The translations under genes and the position numbers were made by a program. From Tepidibacter aestuarii (GTDB lineage Bacteria; Bacillota; Clostridia; Peptostreptococcales; Peptostreptococcaceae): a DNA stretch of 64,000 nucleotides. The stretch spans positions 1,736,001 to 1,800,000 of the forward strand of contig NZ_OW235315.1 of assembly GCF_934924865.1 (NCBI RefSeq), read 5' to 3'. Shown here one piece after another: positions 52,811 through 61,787 of the stretch (position 1 is the first letter of the stretch; every line of letters starts with the position of its first letter). The notes below the pieces were generated by a model. That model was given only the letters and a program-made list of their open reading frames with translations. It did no database searches and had not been told where the DNA came from.

Positions 52811-52855
52811 AAATAAAAGAAGCATGCATTTTAAATGTATGCTTCTTTTATTTGA
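52811..52855 (+). terminator. Hairpin terminator in non-coding DNA
   Basis: AAATAAAAGAAGCAT pairs with ATGCTTCTTTTATTT with an inner CAT/ATG. It has another stem before it (GGATTTGAA/TTCAATCC, 52789-52808). Together these may belong to a leader upstream of the first BrnQ gene or to a small RNA; no T-box signature is present. 52856-53137 is AT-rich. Confidence 0.65.
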
Positions 52856-53091
52856 AAATATAAATCGTCATTATTTCTTTTTTTAAAATATATAAAAAAT
52901 TTTAAAAATTCTAATAAACTTTGGTCTATTGATATTTCTAATGAATGTTGTTATAATTACTTTAAATTCGCGAAGCTTTGGGATGAATTGTCATAAAATT
53001 CACTCAAGACAATATATTCCATAAGTATATTAAAGAATATAATTTCTATTATAATCTTTAATATAAATAATTATTTTATCATAATGTAATT

Positions 53092-53107
53092 ATTTTCTAA
53101 GAAAAAT
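53092..53107 (+). promoter_or_regulatory. Weak CodY-like palindrome
   Basis: ATTTTCTAAGAAAAAT lies 30 bases before the first brnQ and resembles the AATTTTCWGAAAATT CodY box with an extra base. Low confidence. Confidence 0.25.
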
Positions 53108-53137
53108 CATTTACACGAAATCGAAGGAGGAAACAAC

Positions 53138-54427
53138 ATGAACAAAACATCTAAAGATGTAATTGTAGTAGGATTTGCACTATTTGCAATGTTTTTTGGT
53201 GCAGGAAACTTAATATTCCCGCCGGCTCTTGGACTTATGACAGGTGATGCTTGGGTCCCTGGGTTAATAGGATTTTTATTAACAGGTATAGGAATGCCTG
53301 TGCTTGGAATTATAGCTGCTTCTAAAGCTGGTGGTAGTTTAAGTGATTTAGCTGATAAAGTTAATCCTACATTTAGTAAAGTTATAGGAACTGTTATAAT
53401 GTTAGCTATAGGACCTCTTTTAGCTATACCTAGAACTGGAGCTACTACTTTTGAAATGGGATTTGCGCCTTTATTCCCTTCAGTAAGTCCTATATTAGTA
53501 TCTGTTATATTCTTTGGGGTAACGTTATTCTTAGTTATAAACCCATCTGGAATAGTTGATAAAATAGGTAAAGTTCTTACACCTGTTTTATTAATATCTT
53601 TACTTGTTATTATAATCAAAGGAATTATGAATCCTATAGGATCTCCTGTTGACACAGGGATGCAAAATGCATTTTCAAAAGGATTTACAGAAGGGTATCA
53701 AACTATGGATGCTTTAGCTTCTATGGTTTTTGCTGGAATAGTAATTGGATCTTTGGTTCAAAAAGGATACACTGACACTAAAGAGCAAATTAAATTAACT
53801 GTAATGGCTGGTCTTGTTGCAGCTGCTGGTCTTGCTATTGTATATGGTGGATTAATGTACTTAGGAGCTACATCAAGTGGCGTATTCCCAGCTGATATAG
53901 CAAGAACTCAACTAACTATAAGCATTACAGAAAGTATATTGGGCAATGCTGGAAAAGCTTTAATAGGAGTATCTGTATCATTAGCATGTTTAACTACTGC
54001 AGTTGGACTTACAGCAACTTGTGGAGAATACTTCTCTAATCTTTCAAATGGTAAAATTGGTTACAAACCTATAGTTATTGGTGTTACTGTATTTAGTGCT
54101 GTTATGTCTAACTTTGGAGTTGATGCAATAGTTAAAATAGCAGTTCCTCTACTTGTAACTGTTTACCCTGTAGGTATAATCTTAATCGTTTTCAATATAT
54201 TTGATGATTACATACCTAATAAGGCTGCATATACAGGTGCAGTATTTGGAGCAGTATGTGTAAGTTTATTTGATGCTTTAGCAGCTATGGGTGTTCAAAT
54301 ATCAGCTGCTACTGGGTTCATTTCTAAATTACCTTTAGCTAGTGCAGGATTTGCATGGATATTACCAGCTATAGTAGGATCTATAATTGCCATGGCTACT
54401 ATGAAGAAAAAGCAAGAAAACGTATAA
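53138..54427 (+). CDS. brnQ: Branched-chain amino acid transporter, copy 1
   Basis: A 429-aa LIVCS-family Na+-coupled carrier of Leu, Ile and Val with 12 helices. Family segments are FALFAMFFGAGNLIFPP near the N-terminus, LLAIPRTGATTFE, MDALASMVFAGIVI and VSLACLTTAVGLTATCGEYF, cut for length. It is strikingly similar to the next gene, so the pair is a tandem duplication. AGGAGG precedes ATG. Confidence 0.93.
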   Translation: MNKTSKDVIVVGFALFAMFFGAGNLIFPPALGLMTGDAWVPGLIGFLLTGIGMPVLGIIAASKAGGSLSDLADKVNPTFSKVIGTVIMLAIGPLLAIPRTGATTFEMGFAPLFPSVSPILVSVIFFGVTLFLVINPSGIVDKIGKVLTPVLLISLLVIIIKGIMNPIGSPVDTGMQNAFSKGFTEGYQTMDALASMVFAGIVIGSLVQKGYTDTKEQIKLTVMAGLVAAAGLAIVYGGLMYLGATSSGVFPADIARTQLTISITESILGNAGKALIGVSVSLACLTTAVGLTATCGEYFSNLSNGKIGYKPIVIGVTVFSAVMSNFGVDAIVKIAVPLLVTVYPVGIILIVFNIFDDYIPNKAAYTGAVFGAVCVSLFDALAAMGVQISAATGFISKLPLASAGFAWILPAIVGSIIAMATMKKKQENV

Positions 54428-54433
54428 TAAATA

Positions 54434-54474
54434 AAAAAAATCCTTATCGCCTACACAGGTGGTAAGGATTTTTA
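54434..54474 (+). terminator. Rho-independent terminator between the carrier genes
   Basis: AAATCCTTATC-CC pairs with GG-GGTAAGGATTT with small mismatches and a T tail. Confidence 0.8.
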
Positions 54475-54495
54475 AAAATAATTTTTTTTAATTTT

Positions 54496-54510
54496 AATTT
54501 TCCGAATTTT
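54496..54510 (+). promoter_or_regulatory. CodY-like box before the second brnQ
   Basis: AATTTTCCGAATTTT differs at three positions from the CodY consensus AATTTTCWGAAAATT and lies 58 bases before the start codon. CodY commonly controls branched-chain amino acid uptake. Confidence 0.45.
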
Positions 54511-54567
54511 TGAATTAAATTCAATTTTTGGATTATATCCAAAATTCTTCAAAAGGGGTGTTGAGAT

Positions 54568-55854
54568 ATGAATAAACAGAACAAAGATGTTATTGTAGTT
54601 GGATTTGCACTGTTTGCAATGTTTTTTGGTGCAGGAAATTTAATATTCCCTCCTGCTCTTGGTATGCAAACCGGTACTTCTTGGGTTACAGCGTTTTTAG
54701 GTTTTTTATTAACAGGTATAGGAATGCCTGTACTTGGAATTATAGCTGCATCTAAAGCCGGTGGAAGCTTAAGTGATTTAGCTGATAAAATTAGCCCAAC
54801 ATTTAGTAAAATATTAGGGACTATCATAGTTTTATCTATAGGCCCTCTTTTAGCTATACCTAGAACTGGAGCTACTACTTTTGAAATGGGAATTAGGCCT
54901 TTATTTCCTCAAGTAAGTCCTGTATTAGTATCTATACTATTCTTTGGTATAACACTATACCTGGTTATGAATCCATCAGATATAGTTGATAAAATAGGCA
55001 AAATTCTTACGCCTGTTTTATTAGTATCACTACTTATAATAATTATTAAAGGTATTATCAATCCTATAGGAATCCCTACTGATACAGGAATTCAAAATTC
55101 GTTTTCAAAGGGATTTACAGAAGGATATCAAACTATGGATGCATTAGGATCTGTTATATTAGCTGGTATAGTAATTAATTCTTTAATCCAAAAAGGATAC
55201 ACAGATATTAAAGATCAGGTTAAATTATCAACTATTGCTGGTCTTGTAGCAGCTAGTGGCCTTGCTATTATCTATGGAGGGTTAATGTATTTAGGATCTA
55301 CATCTAATACTGTATTCTCACCTGACATTACAAAGACTCAACTTACTATAAGTATTACAGAAAGAATATTAGGCAATACAGGTAAAATTATAATAGGCTT
55401 AGCTGTATCTTTAGCCTGTCTTACTACATCAATAGGACTTACAGCAACTTGTGGTCAGTATTTTTCTAAACTATCAAAAGGTAAACTGAGCTATAAGTCA
55501 ATAGTAATTGGAGTTGCTGCTTTTAGTGCAGTGGTTTCTAATTTTGGAGTTGAAGCTATAGTTAAAATAGCTGTTCCTTTACTTGTAACTGTTTATCCTG
55601 TTGTAATAATATTAATAGTTATGAATATATTCGATGATTACATACCTAATAAGGCTGCTTATACTGGTGCTGTATACGGAGCCTTATGTATAAGTTTATT
55701 TGATGCTTTGAGCGCTATTGGTATTCAAATATCAAATGTTAATTCTATAATATCTAAATTACCGTTAGCAAGCTCAGGATTTGCATGGTTAACACCTGCT
55801 ATATTAGGATCTTTAATTGCCATGGCTACTATGAAAAAACAGCATACAGTATAA
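54568..55854 (+). CDS. brnQ: Branched-chain amino acid transporter, copy 2
   Basis: A 428-aa carrier, paralogous to the previous gene. Conserved segments include FGAGNLIFPPALGMQTG, IPRTGATTFEMGIRPLFP and YQTMDALGSVILAGI. Differences are spread through the protein rather than clustered, so both copies look functional. It has its own GGGG ribosome site and promoter region with a CodY-like box, so the copies may answer to different signals. Confidence 0.93.
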   Translation: MNKQNKDVIVVGFALFAMFFGAGNLIFPPALGMQTGTSWVTAFLGFLLTGIGMPVLGIIAASKAGGSLSDLADKISPTFSKILGTIIVLSIGPLLAIPRTGATTFEMGIRPLFPQVSPVLVSILFFGITLYLVMNPSDIVDKIGKILTPVLLVSLLIIIIKGIINPIGIPTDTGIQNSFSKGFTEGYQTMDALGSVILAGIVINSLIQKGYTDIKDQVKLSTIAGLVAASGLAIIYGGLMYLGSTSNTVFSPDITKTQLTISITERILGNTGKIIIGLAVSLACLTTSIGLTATCGQYFSKLSKGKLSYKSIVIGVAAFSAVVSNFGVEAIVKIAVPLLVTVYPVVIILIVMNIFDDYIPNKAAYTGAVYGALCISLFDALSAIGIQISNVNSIISKLPLASSGFAWLTPAILGSLIAMATMKKQHTV

Positions 55855-55908
55855 TTATTGTACTTAAATTAATTCTACATATAAAAAATTTAAATTCCTA
55901 TAATTACC

Positions 55909-55953
55909 AAATAAAAAACATGAACTTTACTTTAAAAGTTGATGTTTTTTATT
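55909..55953 (+). terminator. Rho-independent terminator
   Basis: AAATAAAAAACAT-AACTTT pairs with AAAGTT-ATGTTTTTTATTT with one mismatch; T-rich tail. Confidence 0.8.
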
Positions 55954-56039
55954 TAATTTTATTAAATTTTGTTATATAATAAAATTAAGAATTTTTAGAA
56001 AAGTTAAACTTTTCAAACGAAATAGAAGGGAGTTTTAGT

Positions 56040-56312
56040 ATGAACGTTTCTGATTATGATTTTCCCTCACCTAAATTTATTATATTTCACTATTTTATAA
56101 AATGGTTTATAGATAATTTCGGAATAATACCGTACTTTATATTTATAGTAGGATCTGTATTGCTATTTTGTATGTATGCTCTTAGAAATAGTTTCAAGAA
56201 AAATGAATTTGATAAAATAGTTATGATATCAATATTTACATTAATAATAATTGGTGGATTGATAGGGCTTGGATATGACATTAACAATGGATACCCTATA
56301 ACCTTTAAATAA
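56040..56312 (+). CDS. Small two-helix membrane protein
   Basis: A 90-aa protein with two hydrophobic segments (about 26-46 and 60-77). No motif is recognised. GAAGGGAG precedes ATG by about six bases, supporting translation. It stands alone between the second brnQ and the DUF4397 gene. Confidence 0.6.
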   Translation: MNVSDYDFPSPKFIIFHYFIKWFIDNFGIIPYFIFIVGSVLLFCMYALRNSFKKNEFDKIVMISIFTLIIIGGLIGLGYDINNGYPITFK

Positions 56313-56377
56313 CTCAATTAACATCTTTTAAATAAAATCATATATTATATAGAAGATATTTGAAAGGTGTTGAGATT

Positions 56378-57025
56378 ATGATTGATAATTTTTTATATCC
56401 ATATGCTCCATTTATTAGACAGGTAAAGCCTTCTCACATTAGAGTATTACATGCTTCTCCAGATGCTCCACCTGTAGACATATATGCAAATAACAACTTA
56501 ATAGCTCAAAATATACCTTATAAAGGCTTTACTCCTTATATCAGCGTCGCTCCTGGAAACTATGTAATATCTGTTTTTGTATCTGGAACCACACAAAATC
56601 CCGTTTTAGTAAAAAATATTCAGGTTCCGAATGACACTATAGCAACTATTGCTGCTACTGGTTATGCATCTGATTTAGATTTATTACCTATAGTAGAGCC
56701 TGTAGAGCCTATACCTACTAATAAAACTATGATTAGATTTGTTCATCTATCTCCAAATACTCCAAATATAGACATCACTTTACCAAATGGAACTGTATTA
56801 TTTGAAGATGTTGAATATGAAGAAGCAACAGAATATATACCTGCTCCACCAGGAAATTATACAGTTGAAGCAAAAGTTGCAGGAACTGATCAAACAGCTT
56901 TAATAGTTCCTAATATCAACCTTAAACCTAACAGATTTTATAGTATATATGCAGTTGGTTTTTTAGATGATAAACCTCCTCTACAAGTTTTAATACCTCT
57001 AGATGGAAATAGCTATATAAAATAA
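56378..57025 (+). CDS. DUF4397 domain-containing protein
   Basis: A 215-aa protein with two tandem DUF4397-type beta modules (about 18-110 and 115-210). Repeat signatures are RVLHASPDAPPVDIYAN with YISVAPGNYVISVF in the first and RFVHLSPNTPNIDITLPN with YIPAPPGNYTVEAK in the second. There is no signal peptide despite the usual exported character of the family. This matches clostridial and bacillar spore-coat-associated or surface proteins of the family, but role is unknown. ATG at 56378 is preferred because GAAAGGTG precedes it; TTG 56360 lies within that region. Confidence 0.9.
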   Translation: MIDNFLYPYAPFIRQVKPSHIRVLHASPDAPPVDIYANNNLIAQNIPYKGFTPYISVAPGNYVISVFVSGTTQNPVLVKNIQVPNDTIATIAATGYASDLDLLPIVEPVEPIPTNKTMIRFVHLSPNTPNIDITLPNGTVLFEDVEYEEATEYIPAPPGNYTVEAKVAGTDQTALIVPNINLKPNRFYSIYAVGFLDDKPPLQVLIPLDGNSYIK

Positions 57026-57055
57026 GGCCTCTATGTGTATTAGAGGTTTTTTATT
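57024..57055 (+). terminator. Rho-independent terminator
   Basis: AAGGCCTCTA-type stem (CCTCTA paired with TAGAGG) and a TTTTTTATTTT tail. Confidence 0.85.
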
Positions 57056-57122
57056 TTGTGTGCAAATAGAACTTACATATAATTCAAAAAATTGGTATAA
57101 TCTTTTAAAAGGAGATGATAAA

Positions 57123-57422
57123 ATGAAAATTCTTATATTAAGTCTTTTAATAGGAATTTTATTAGGAAGTTTCAAAATTATTCCTATTAAATATCTTAAA
57201 CTAAATTCAAAATTTCAATTATTTGCCCTGATACTACTTTTATTTTCAATGGGGATATCAATAGGGTCTAATAAAGAGATGTTTAATTCAATCAATACAT
57301 TAGGATTGCAAGCTGTGTCTTTTTCTATTATGACTATAATATTTAGCACATTGGTTTTGTATCTAATAACTAATCTATTTTTCAATACAAAAGAATCCCA
57401 AAAGGAGGATACTAAAGAATGA
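57123..57422 (+). CDS. LysO-family transporter, N-terminal subunit
   Basis: A 99-aa membrane protein with three helices that corresponds to the N-terminal DUF340 half of LysO/YbjE lysine exporters. ATG at 57123 follows AAAGGAG; an in-frame GTG-like extension upstream lacks a ribosome site. Its stop overlaps the next start (ATGA), so the two halves are made together. In proteobacteria LysO is a single polypeptide. Split pairs are common in Clostridia. Confidence 0.8.
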   Translation: MKILILSLLIGILLGSFKIIPIKYLKLNSKFQLFALILLLFSMGISIGSNKEMFNSINTLGLQAVSFSIMTIIFSTLVLYLITNLFFNTKESQKEDTKE

Positions 57423-58021
57423 TATATTACATTTTATCCGCGTTACTATTAGGTGTGTTTTCAGGATATTACATAGTACCTCAGAATATATTAGAAAATA
57501 TAGACTCAATATCAACTGTAGCTTTAAATCTATTAATTTTATCTGTTGGAATTGATCTTGGAGAAAATAAAGCCGTTTTCGAAAAAATAAAAGAACGAGG
57601 ATTTAAAATTCTTTTAATACCATTTTCAGTTGTTATAGGAAGTTGTATTGGAGGAATTGTATGTGCATTTATATATAAAATTCCTATTAATGTATCCCTT
57701 TCTATATCATGCGGTTTTGGATGGTATAGTCTTTCTGCTGTTATATTATCAAAAATATGTAGTGCTCAAATAGGAACTATAGCTTTTTTAAGTAATGTTT
57801 TTAGAGAAATGATATCTGTTATATTAATACCTATTATAGCTAAACGGATGAACCATATAACGTCAATAGCACCTGCAGGAGCTACTTCTATGGATTCTAC
57901 TCTGCCTGTTATAGTAAAATGTACAGATGAAGAAACTGTTGTAATGGCGTTTATAAACGGGGCTTTACTATCAATATTAGTGCCAGTATTAGTACCACTT
58001 GTATATAACTTATTGGGATAA
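57419..58021 (+). CDS. LysO-family transporter, C-terminal subunit
   Basis: A 200-aa membrane protein matching the larger LysO half, with six helices. Signatures are LNLLILSVGIDLGENK (about 40), SISCGFGWYSLSAVILS and FLSNVFREMISVILIP. Near the end APAGATSMDSTLPVIVK carries the family's acidic residue. It presumably exports lysine (or a related cationic compound) as a heteromer with the small subunit. Overlap of four bases links the two genes. Confidence 0.88.
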   Translation: MIYYILSALLLGVFSGYYIVPQNILENIDSISTVALNLLILSVGIDLGENKAVFEKIKERGFKILLIPFSVVIGSCIGGIVCAFIYKIPINVSLSISCGFGWYSLSAVILSKICSAQIGTIAFLSNVFREMISVILIPIIAKRMNHITSIAPAGATSMDSTLPVIVKCTDEETVVMAFINGALLSILVPVLVPLVYNLLG

Positions 58022-58041
58022 ATATATATTTGGGAAATTTT

Positions 58042-58091
58042 AATGGGGAAATGATAAAAAGTGTTTTATTACTTTTTATCATTTCCCCATT
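58042..58091. terminator. Strong bidirectional terminator
   Basis: A perfect 21-bp stem (core GGGGAAATGATAAAAAGT) with an 8-base loop. It serves the LysO pair on the plus strand and overlaps the end of the small minus-strand gene. Confidence 0.85.
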
Positions 58092-58197
58092 TTGATAATT
58101 CATTTGGTATTAAACCGGATTTTTGAAGTTGCATAAATATCTTCAATGTATTTTTAAGATCTCTTGATTTAGTTGCTATTTTTAATACACAGTTCAT
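58069..58197 (-). CDS. Small hypothetical protein, 42 aa
   Basis: A 42-aa ORF (starting MNCVLKIATKSRDLKNTLK, ending KWGNDKK) with a perfect AGGAGG eight bases before its ATG. It has no recognised domain; a short amphipathic helix is likely. Its last codons and stop lie in the arm of the terminator at 58042-58091. The strong ribosome site makes it a credible small gene. It lies just after the FAD dehydrogenase of the lactate cluster on the same strand. Confidence 0.55.
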   Translation of the reverse strand: MNCVLKIATKSRDLKNTLKIFMQLQKSGLIPNELSKWGNDKK

Positions 58198-58306
58198 AAA
58201 AAGCCTCCTCTAGTTATCTTCTTCTATAAATAATATTCTTAAACATTAATAATTATTCATAGGATTACAACTTAAGGAGGATTTTCAAATTTTAATTATG
58301 CTTATG

Positions 58307-59701
58307 TTAAAAAACTTTTCCAGGATTTAATATATTTTTAGAGTCAAATGATAATTTGATATTTTTAAATAGATTCATTATTAATTCGCCTTCAGATGAC
58401 TTAAGATAATGTCTTTTTGCATAACCTATTCCATGTTCACCTGATACCTTACCTTCTAACTCTACAGCCTTTGAATACATTAGCTTAAATACTTCATCAA
58501 GTTTCTTCTTCCATGCATTATCATCAAGTTCATCTTTTAGTATATATATATGAAGGTTTCCATCTCCGGCATGTCCGAAGCCCTTTATTCTTATATTACA
58601 CTTATGTTGAAGGTCATCTGCAAATTTAACGAATTCAGCTATTTTATTTCTAGGCACAACAACATCACACTCATCCATTTCTGTAGTTGATGCTTTAATA
58701 GCTTCTAAGAATGCCCCTCTAGCCTTCCATATAGACTCTTGTCTTTCTTGTGTATTTGATATAAGCACATCAAAGGCTCCGGAATCTAGACATATATGAG
58801 CAACTTTTTCATATGCTTTTTCTATCTCCTGAGTAGAATTTCCATCGAATGTAAGTAATAGGTATGCATCTGCAGAATTATCAGGAAATTTCATCCCTAA
58901 AAATTCCTCTGAAGCTAAGATAACATCTTTGACCATATACTCTATAGCAGTAGGTATAATCTTAGATTTAATAATCTTAGGAACCGTTTCTATAGCAGTT
59001 TCTAGATTAGGAAATGGTATTAGTAAGCTTATAGACTTTTTAGGTAAAGGAAGTAATTTTAAGCTAGCCTTAGTAACTATACCTAATGTTCCTTCTGATC
59101 CTACTATTAAATCCTTTAAGCTATATCCAGAACTATTTTTTACAACTTTACCTCCTACATTTATAATCTCGCCACTTGGAAGAACTACTTCGAGTGCTCT
59201 TACATAATCTCTTGTAACCCCATACTTAACAGCTCTCATTCCACCTGCATTTGTATTTATATTTCCCGCTATAGTGGCACTTTTTTCACCAGGATCTGGC
59301 GGATAGAAAAGATCATGTTCCTCTACATATTTTGACAATTCCATTAATAAAACACCTGGTTCTACATCTAAAGTTAAATTATCTTCATCTAACTCTAATA
59401 TTCTATTCATATTACTCAGATTAATCATTATTCCTCCATATAGAGGAACTGCCCCCCCAACAAGACCAGTACCTTGCCCTCTAGGAGTTACAGGTATATT
59501 ATTTTCGTATGCGTATTTCATAATTTTGGATACTTCTTCAGTTGATAAAACTTCTACTAAAACTTCTGGATATTTTTTTATTCCTGCTAGTTCATCATGG
59601 CTAAAATCTTCATTAATTTCATATCCAACAAAGACTCTATCTTTTGTGCAAATTGAAACTAAAAAGTCGATATCATATTTATCTATTTGTTTATAATCCA
59701 T
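58307..59701 (-). CDS. lctD: FAD-linked D-lactate dehydrogenase subunit
   Basis: A 464-aa GlcD/DLD-type flavoprotein. The FAD-binding domain has [16 protein letters not shown] and [20 protein letters not shown], broken here for length; the cap domain follows, and [10 protein letters not shown] lies near the C-terminus. It lies 11 bases after a ferredoxin-EtfA fusion and an EtfB gene, which is the gene set of the electron-confurcating lactate dehydrogenase of Acetobacterium. Lactate oxidation with NAD+ is driven by simultaneous flow of electrons from reduced ferredoxin. Confidence 0.93.
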   Translation of the reverse strand: MDYKQIDKYDIDFLVSICTKDRVFVGYEINEDFSHDELAGIKKYPEVLVEVLSTEEVSKIMKYAYENNIPVTPRGQGTGLVGGAVPLYGGIMINLSNMNRILELDEDNLTLDVEPGVLLMELSKYVEEHDLFYPPDPGEKSATIAGNINTNAGGMRAVKYGVTRDYVRALEVVLPSGEIINVGGKVVKNSSGYSLKDLIVGSEGTLGIVTKASLKLLPLPKKSISLLIPFPNLETAIETVPKIIKSKIIPTAIEYMVKDVILASEEFLGMKFPDNSADAYLLLTFDGNSTQEIEKAYEKVAHICLDSGAFDVLISNTQERQESIWKARGAFLEAIKASTTEMDECDVVVPRNKIAEFVKFADDLQHKCNIRIKGFGHAGDGNLHIYILKDELDDNAWKKKLDEVFKLMYSKAVELEGKVSGEHGIGYAKRHYLKSSEGELIMNLFKNIKLSFDSKNILNPGKVF

Positions 59702-59712
59702 ATTAACCCCCC

Positions 59713-60933
59713 CTAACCTTTACTAGCCGCAACTAAATTATCTAATGATACTTCATCGTTTCTTAACTTTTCTATTAATCTAGGAATAATTTCGTAAATA
59801 TCTCCAATTATGCCATAGTGTGCACAATTGAATATAGGTGCATTTTCGTCTTTATTTATTGCTATTATACAGTCAGATTTATTCATACCGGCTACAAATT
59901 GAATAGCTCCAGATACTCCACATGTTATAATTAATTTAGGTTTTACAGTTCTTCCACTTAGTCCTATTTGTGTTTTTGCATCCTCCCATCCAGATTCGAT
60001 TAAAGGACGTGTAACAGCTACTTTAGCATTTAGTATATCTGATAATTTATAAATCATATCCATATCTTCTAATTTACGTATTGCTCTTCCTGCTACAATA
60101 ACAACCTCAGCTTCTTCAATTCCAGATACTTGTTCTTTGTTCCTTACTTCTAAAACAGATATAGAAGAATTTAATTTATCTTCTTTTATATCACAAAAAA
60201 CGATTTCTCCATTTGTATAAATACTTTTCTCAGGAGCAGAGAATATCTTATATCTAACAGTTGCAAATTGTGGTCTATGATTAGGAGTGTATATATGAGC
60301 CATTATATTTCCACCAAAAGCTGGTCTTATTTGATCTAAATCTGTATTTTCCTGAACATCTAGTATTGTACAGTCTGCTGTTAATCCTGTTTTGAATCTA
60401 GCTGCTACTCTAGGGGCTAAAGATCTTCCTATTGTAGTTCCTCCTACTAAGACTATACTAGGTTTTGTTGTACTTATAAAATCTTCAAAAGCGGCAGTAT
60501 ATGGTTCTATTCTGAAATGTTTAAGCTCTCTGTTATCATATACAAAGACTTTATCTACTCCATAATGTAAAAGTTCTTTCGCACTATCGCCTATATTGTG
60601 ACCTATAAACAAGCAGTATACAGGATGGTTTATTTTATCAGCCATTTCCTTAGCTTTTCCTATAAGCTCTAATGTAACTGGATGAATATTTCCATCAACA
60701 TGATCTACATATACTACAATTCCTTTCCACTCATCTTTGTTAATCTTTATTTTATTGTTTTCTACATATTCAAAAACACCTTTAGGACCTTTTTTTACAC
60801 ATATCTTACACATTTTACAACCGGCATTAATGTCTAGCTTACCATTCTTGTATTCTATGGCATTGAATGGACAAAGAGATGTTAATTCTTCTGGGTTTTT
60901 TATCTTATCATTATTAATAATTATTTTTGCCAT
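59713..60933 (-). CDS. lctC: Electron transfer flavoprotein alpha with ferredoxin domain
   Basis: A 406-aa protein. Residues 1-65 are a ferredoxin-like extension with CPFNAIEY and [12 protein letters not shown]; the EtfA part (about 68-400) ends with the FAD-binding segment [34 protein letters not shown]. The extension marks EtfA of bifurcating complexes. It binds to EtfB and the dehydrogenase encoded on either side. Conserved pattern has CxxCxxC with a missing fourth Cys in the second set; the first Cys of the extension (CPFNAIEY) probably completes one cluster. Confidence 0.92.
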   Translation of the reverse strand: MAKIIINNDKIKNPEELTSLCPFNAIEYKNGKLDINAGCKMCKICVKKGPKGVFEYVENNKIKINKDEWKGIVVYVDHVDGNIHPVTLELIGKAKEMADKINHPVYCLFIGHNIGDSAKELLHYGVDKVFVYDNRELKHFRIEPYTAAFEDFISTTKPSIVLVGGTTIGRSLAPRVAARFKTGLTADCTILDVQENTDLDQIRPAFGGNIMAHIYTPNHRPQFATVRYKIFSAPEKSIYTNGEIVFCDIKEDKLNSSISVLEVRNKEQVSGIEEAEVVIVAGRAIRKLEDMDMIYKLSDILNAKVAVTRPLIESGWEDAKTQIGLSGRTVKPKLIITCGVSGAIQFVAGMNKSDCIIAINKDENAPIFNCAHYGIIGDIYEIIPRLIEKLRNDEVSLDNLVAASKG

Positions 60934-60945
60934 GCTATAATCCCC

Positions 60946-61734
60946 CTATACGAATTTTAATTCTTTTAATTTATTAAATAATTTATCTACAATTTCAAAA
61001 CTTTCTTCTTTCCAAATTTCATGATCAACATTTGATTCAGGTGGGAATATTCTTTTTACTTGTGTAGGAGAACCGTTTAGACCATAATTGTTTTCATCTT
61101 TATCGTCAAAAGCATCTAAACTAAAAAACGGTATTTCTCGATCTTTGCTAGATAATTTTAATTTAAATGAAGGCAATCTAGGTTGAAAAATATCTTTTTC
61201 AACAGTTATCAGACAAGGATAACTTACTTCAACAACCTCTACAGTATTTGGCATATCCATCTCAACAATTAATGAATTTTCCTTTAGTTTTACAATTTTT
61301 AAAACATTTGCAATGTGAGGAATATTTAAAAATTCAGCCATCTCAGGACCTACTTGTGCAGTATCTCCATCTGTTGTCATTTTTCCGCAGATTATAAGAT
61401 CTGGATTTCCTAATTTTTTTACTCCTTGAGCTATAGTATAAGCTGTAGCCAAAACATCAGCCCCTGCAAATTTTCTATCTGTTAAAAGGACACCTTCATC
61501 AACTCCCATCATAAATGCTTCCTTTATTACATCTGCTGCTTGAGGTGGACCCATACTTATTGCGGTTATTTTTCCTCCTTTTTCTTCTTTGATGTTCATA
61601 GCTGTTTCTATTGCGTATAAATCATATGGGTTCATTTTAGAGTCTATACCATCTCTTTTTAGCACACCTGTTTTTTCATCTACTTGTACTTCTGTAGTAC
61701 CTGGTACTTGCTTAATACATACAAATATATTCAT
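60946..61734 (-). CDS. lctB: Electron transfer flavoprotein beta subunit
   Basis: A 262-aa EtfB. It opens with [21 protein letters not shown] and has [21 protein letters not shown], the segment of EtfB that contacts the bifurcating FAD. It is followed by etfA in the usual order. The gene is 53 bases downstream of larA, and a GntR-type operator candidate lies in that gap. AGGAGG precedes ATG. Confidence 0.94.
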   Translation of the reverse strand: MNIFVCIKQVPGTTEVQVDEKTGVLKRDGIDSKMNPYDLYAIETAMNIKEEKGGKITAISMGPPQAADVIKEAFMMGVDEGVLLTDRKFAGADVLATAYTIAQGVKKLGNPDLIICGKMTTDGDTAQVGPEMAEFLNIPHIANVLKIVKLKENSLIVEMDMPNTVEVVEVSYPCLITVEKDIFQPRLPSFKLKLSSKDREIPFFSLDAFDDKDENNYGLNGSPTQVKRIFPPESNVDHEIWKEESFEIVDKLFNKLKELKFV

Positions 61735-61767
61735 AACAATCCTCCTATTTTATATAAATGGGTATTG

Positions 61768-61778
61768 TGGTAATACCA
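61768..61778. promoter_or_regulatory. GntR/LldR-like operator candidate 2
   Basis: TGGTAATACCA is an 11-base palindrome between larA and etfB and matches the TGGTANTACCA core at 63116-63126. FadR-subfamily lactate regulators bind such sites. It may act as an internal control point. Confidence 0.6.
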
Positions 61779-61787
61779 TTAAATGCA

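Noticed and set aside
52670..52855. Stems upstream of the first brnQ considered as a T-box leader.
   Set aside because: The conserved GGTACCGCG segment is missing and the terminator is 280 bases before the gene.
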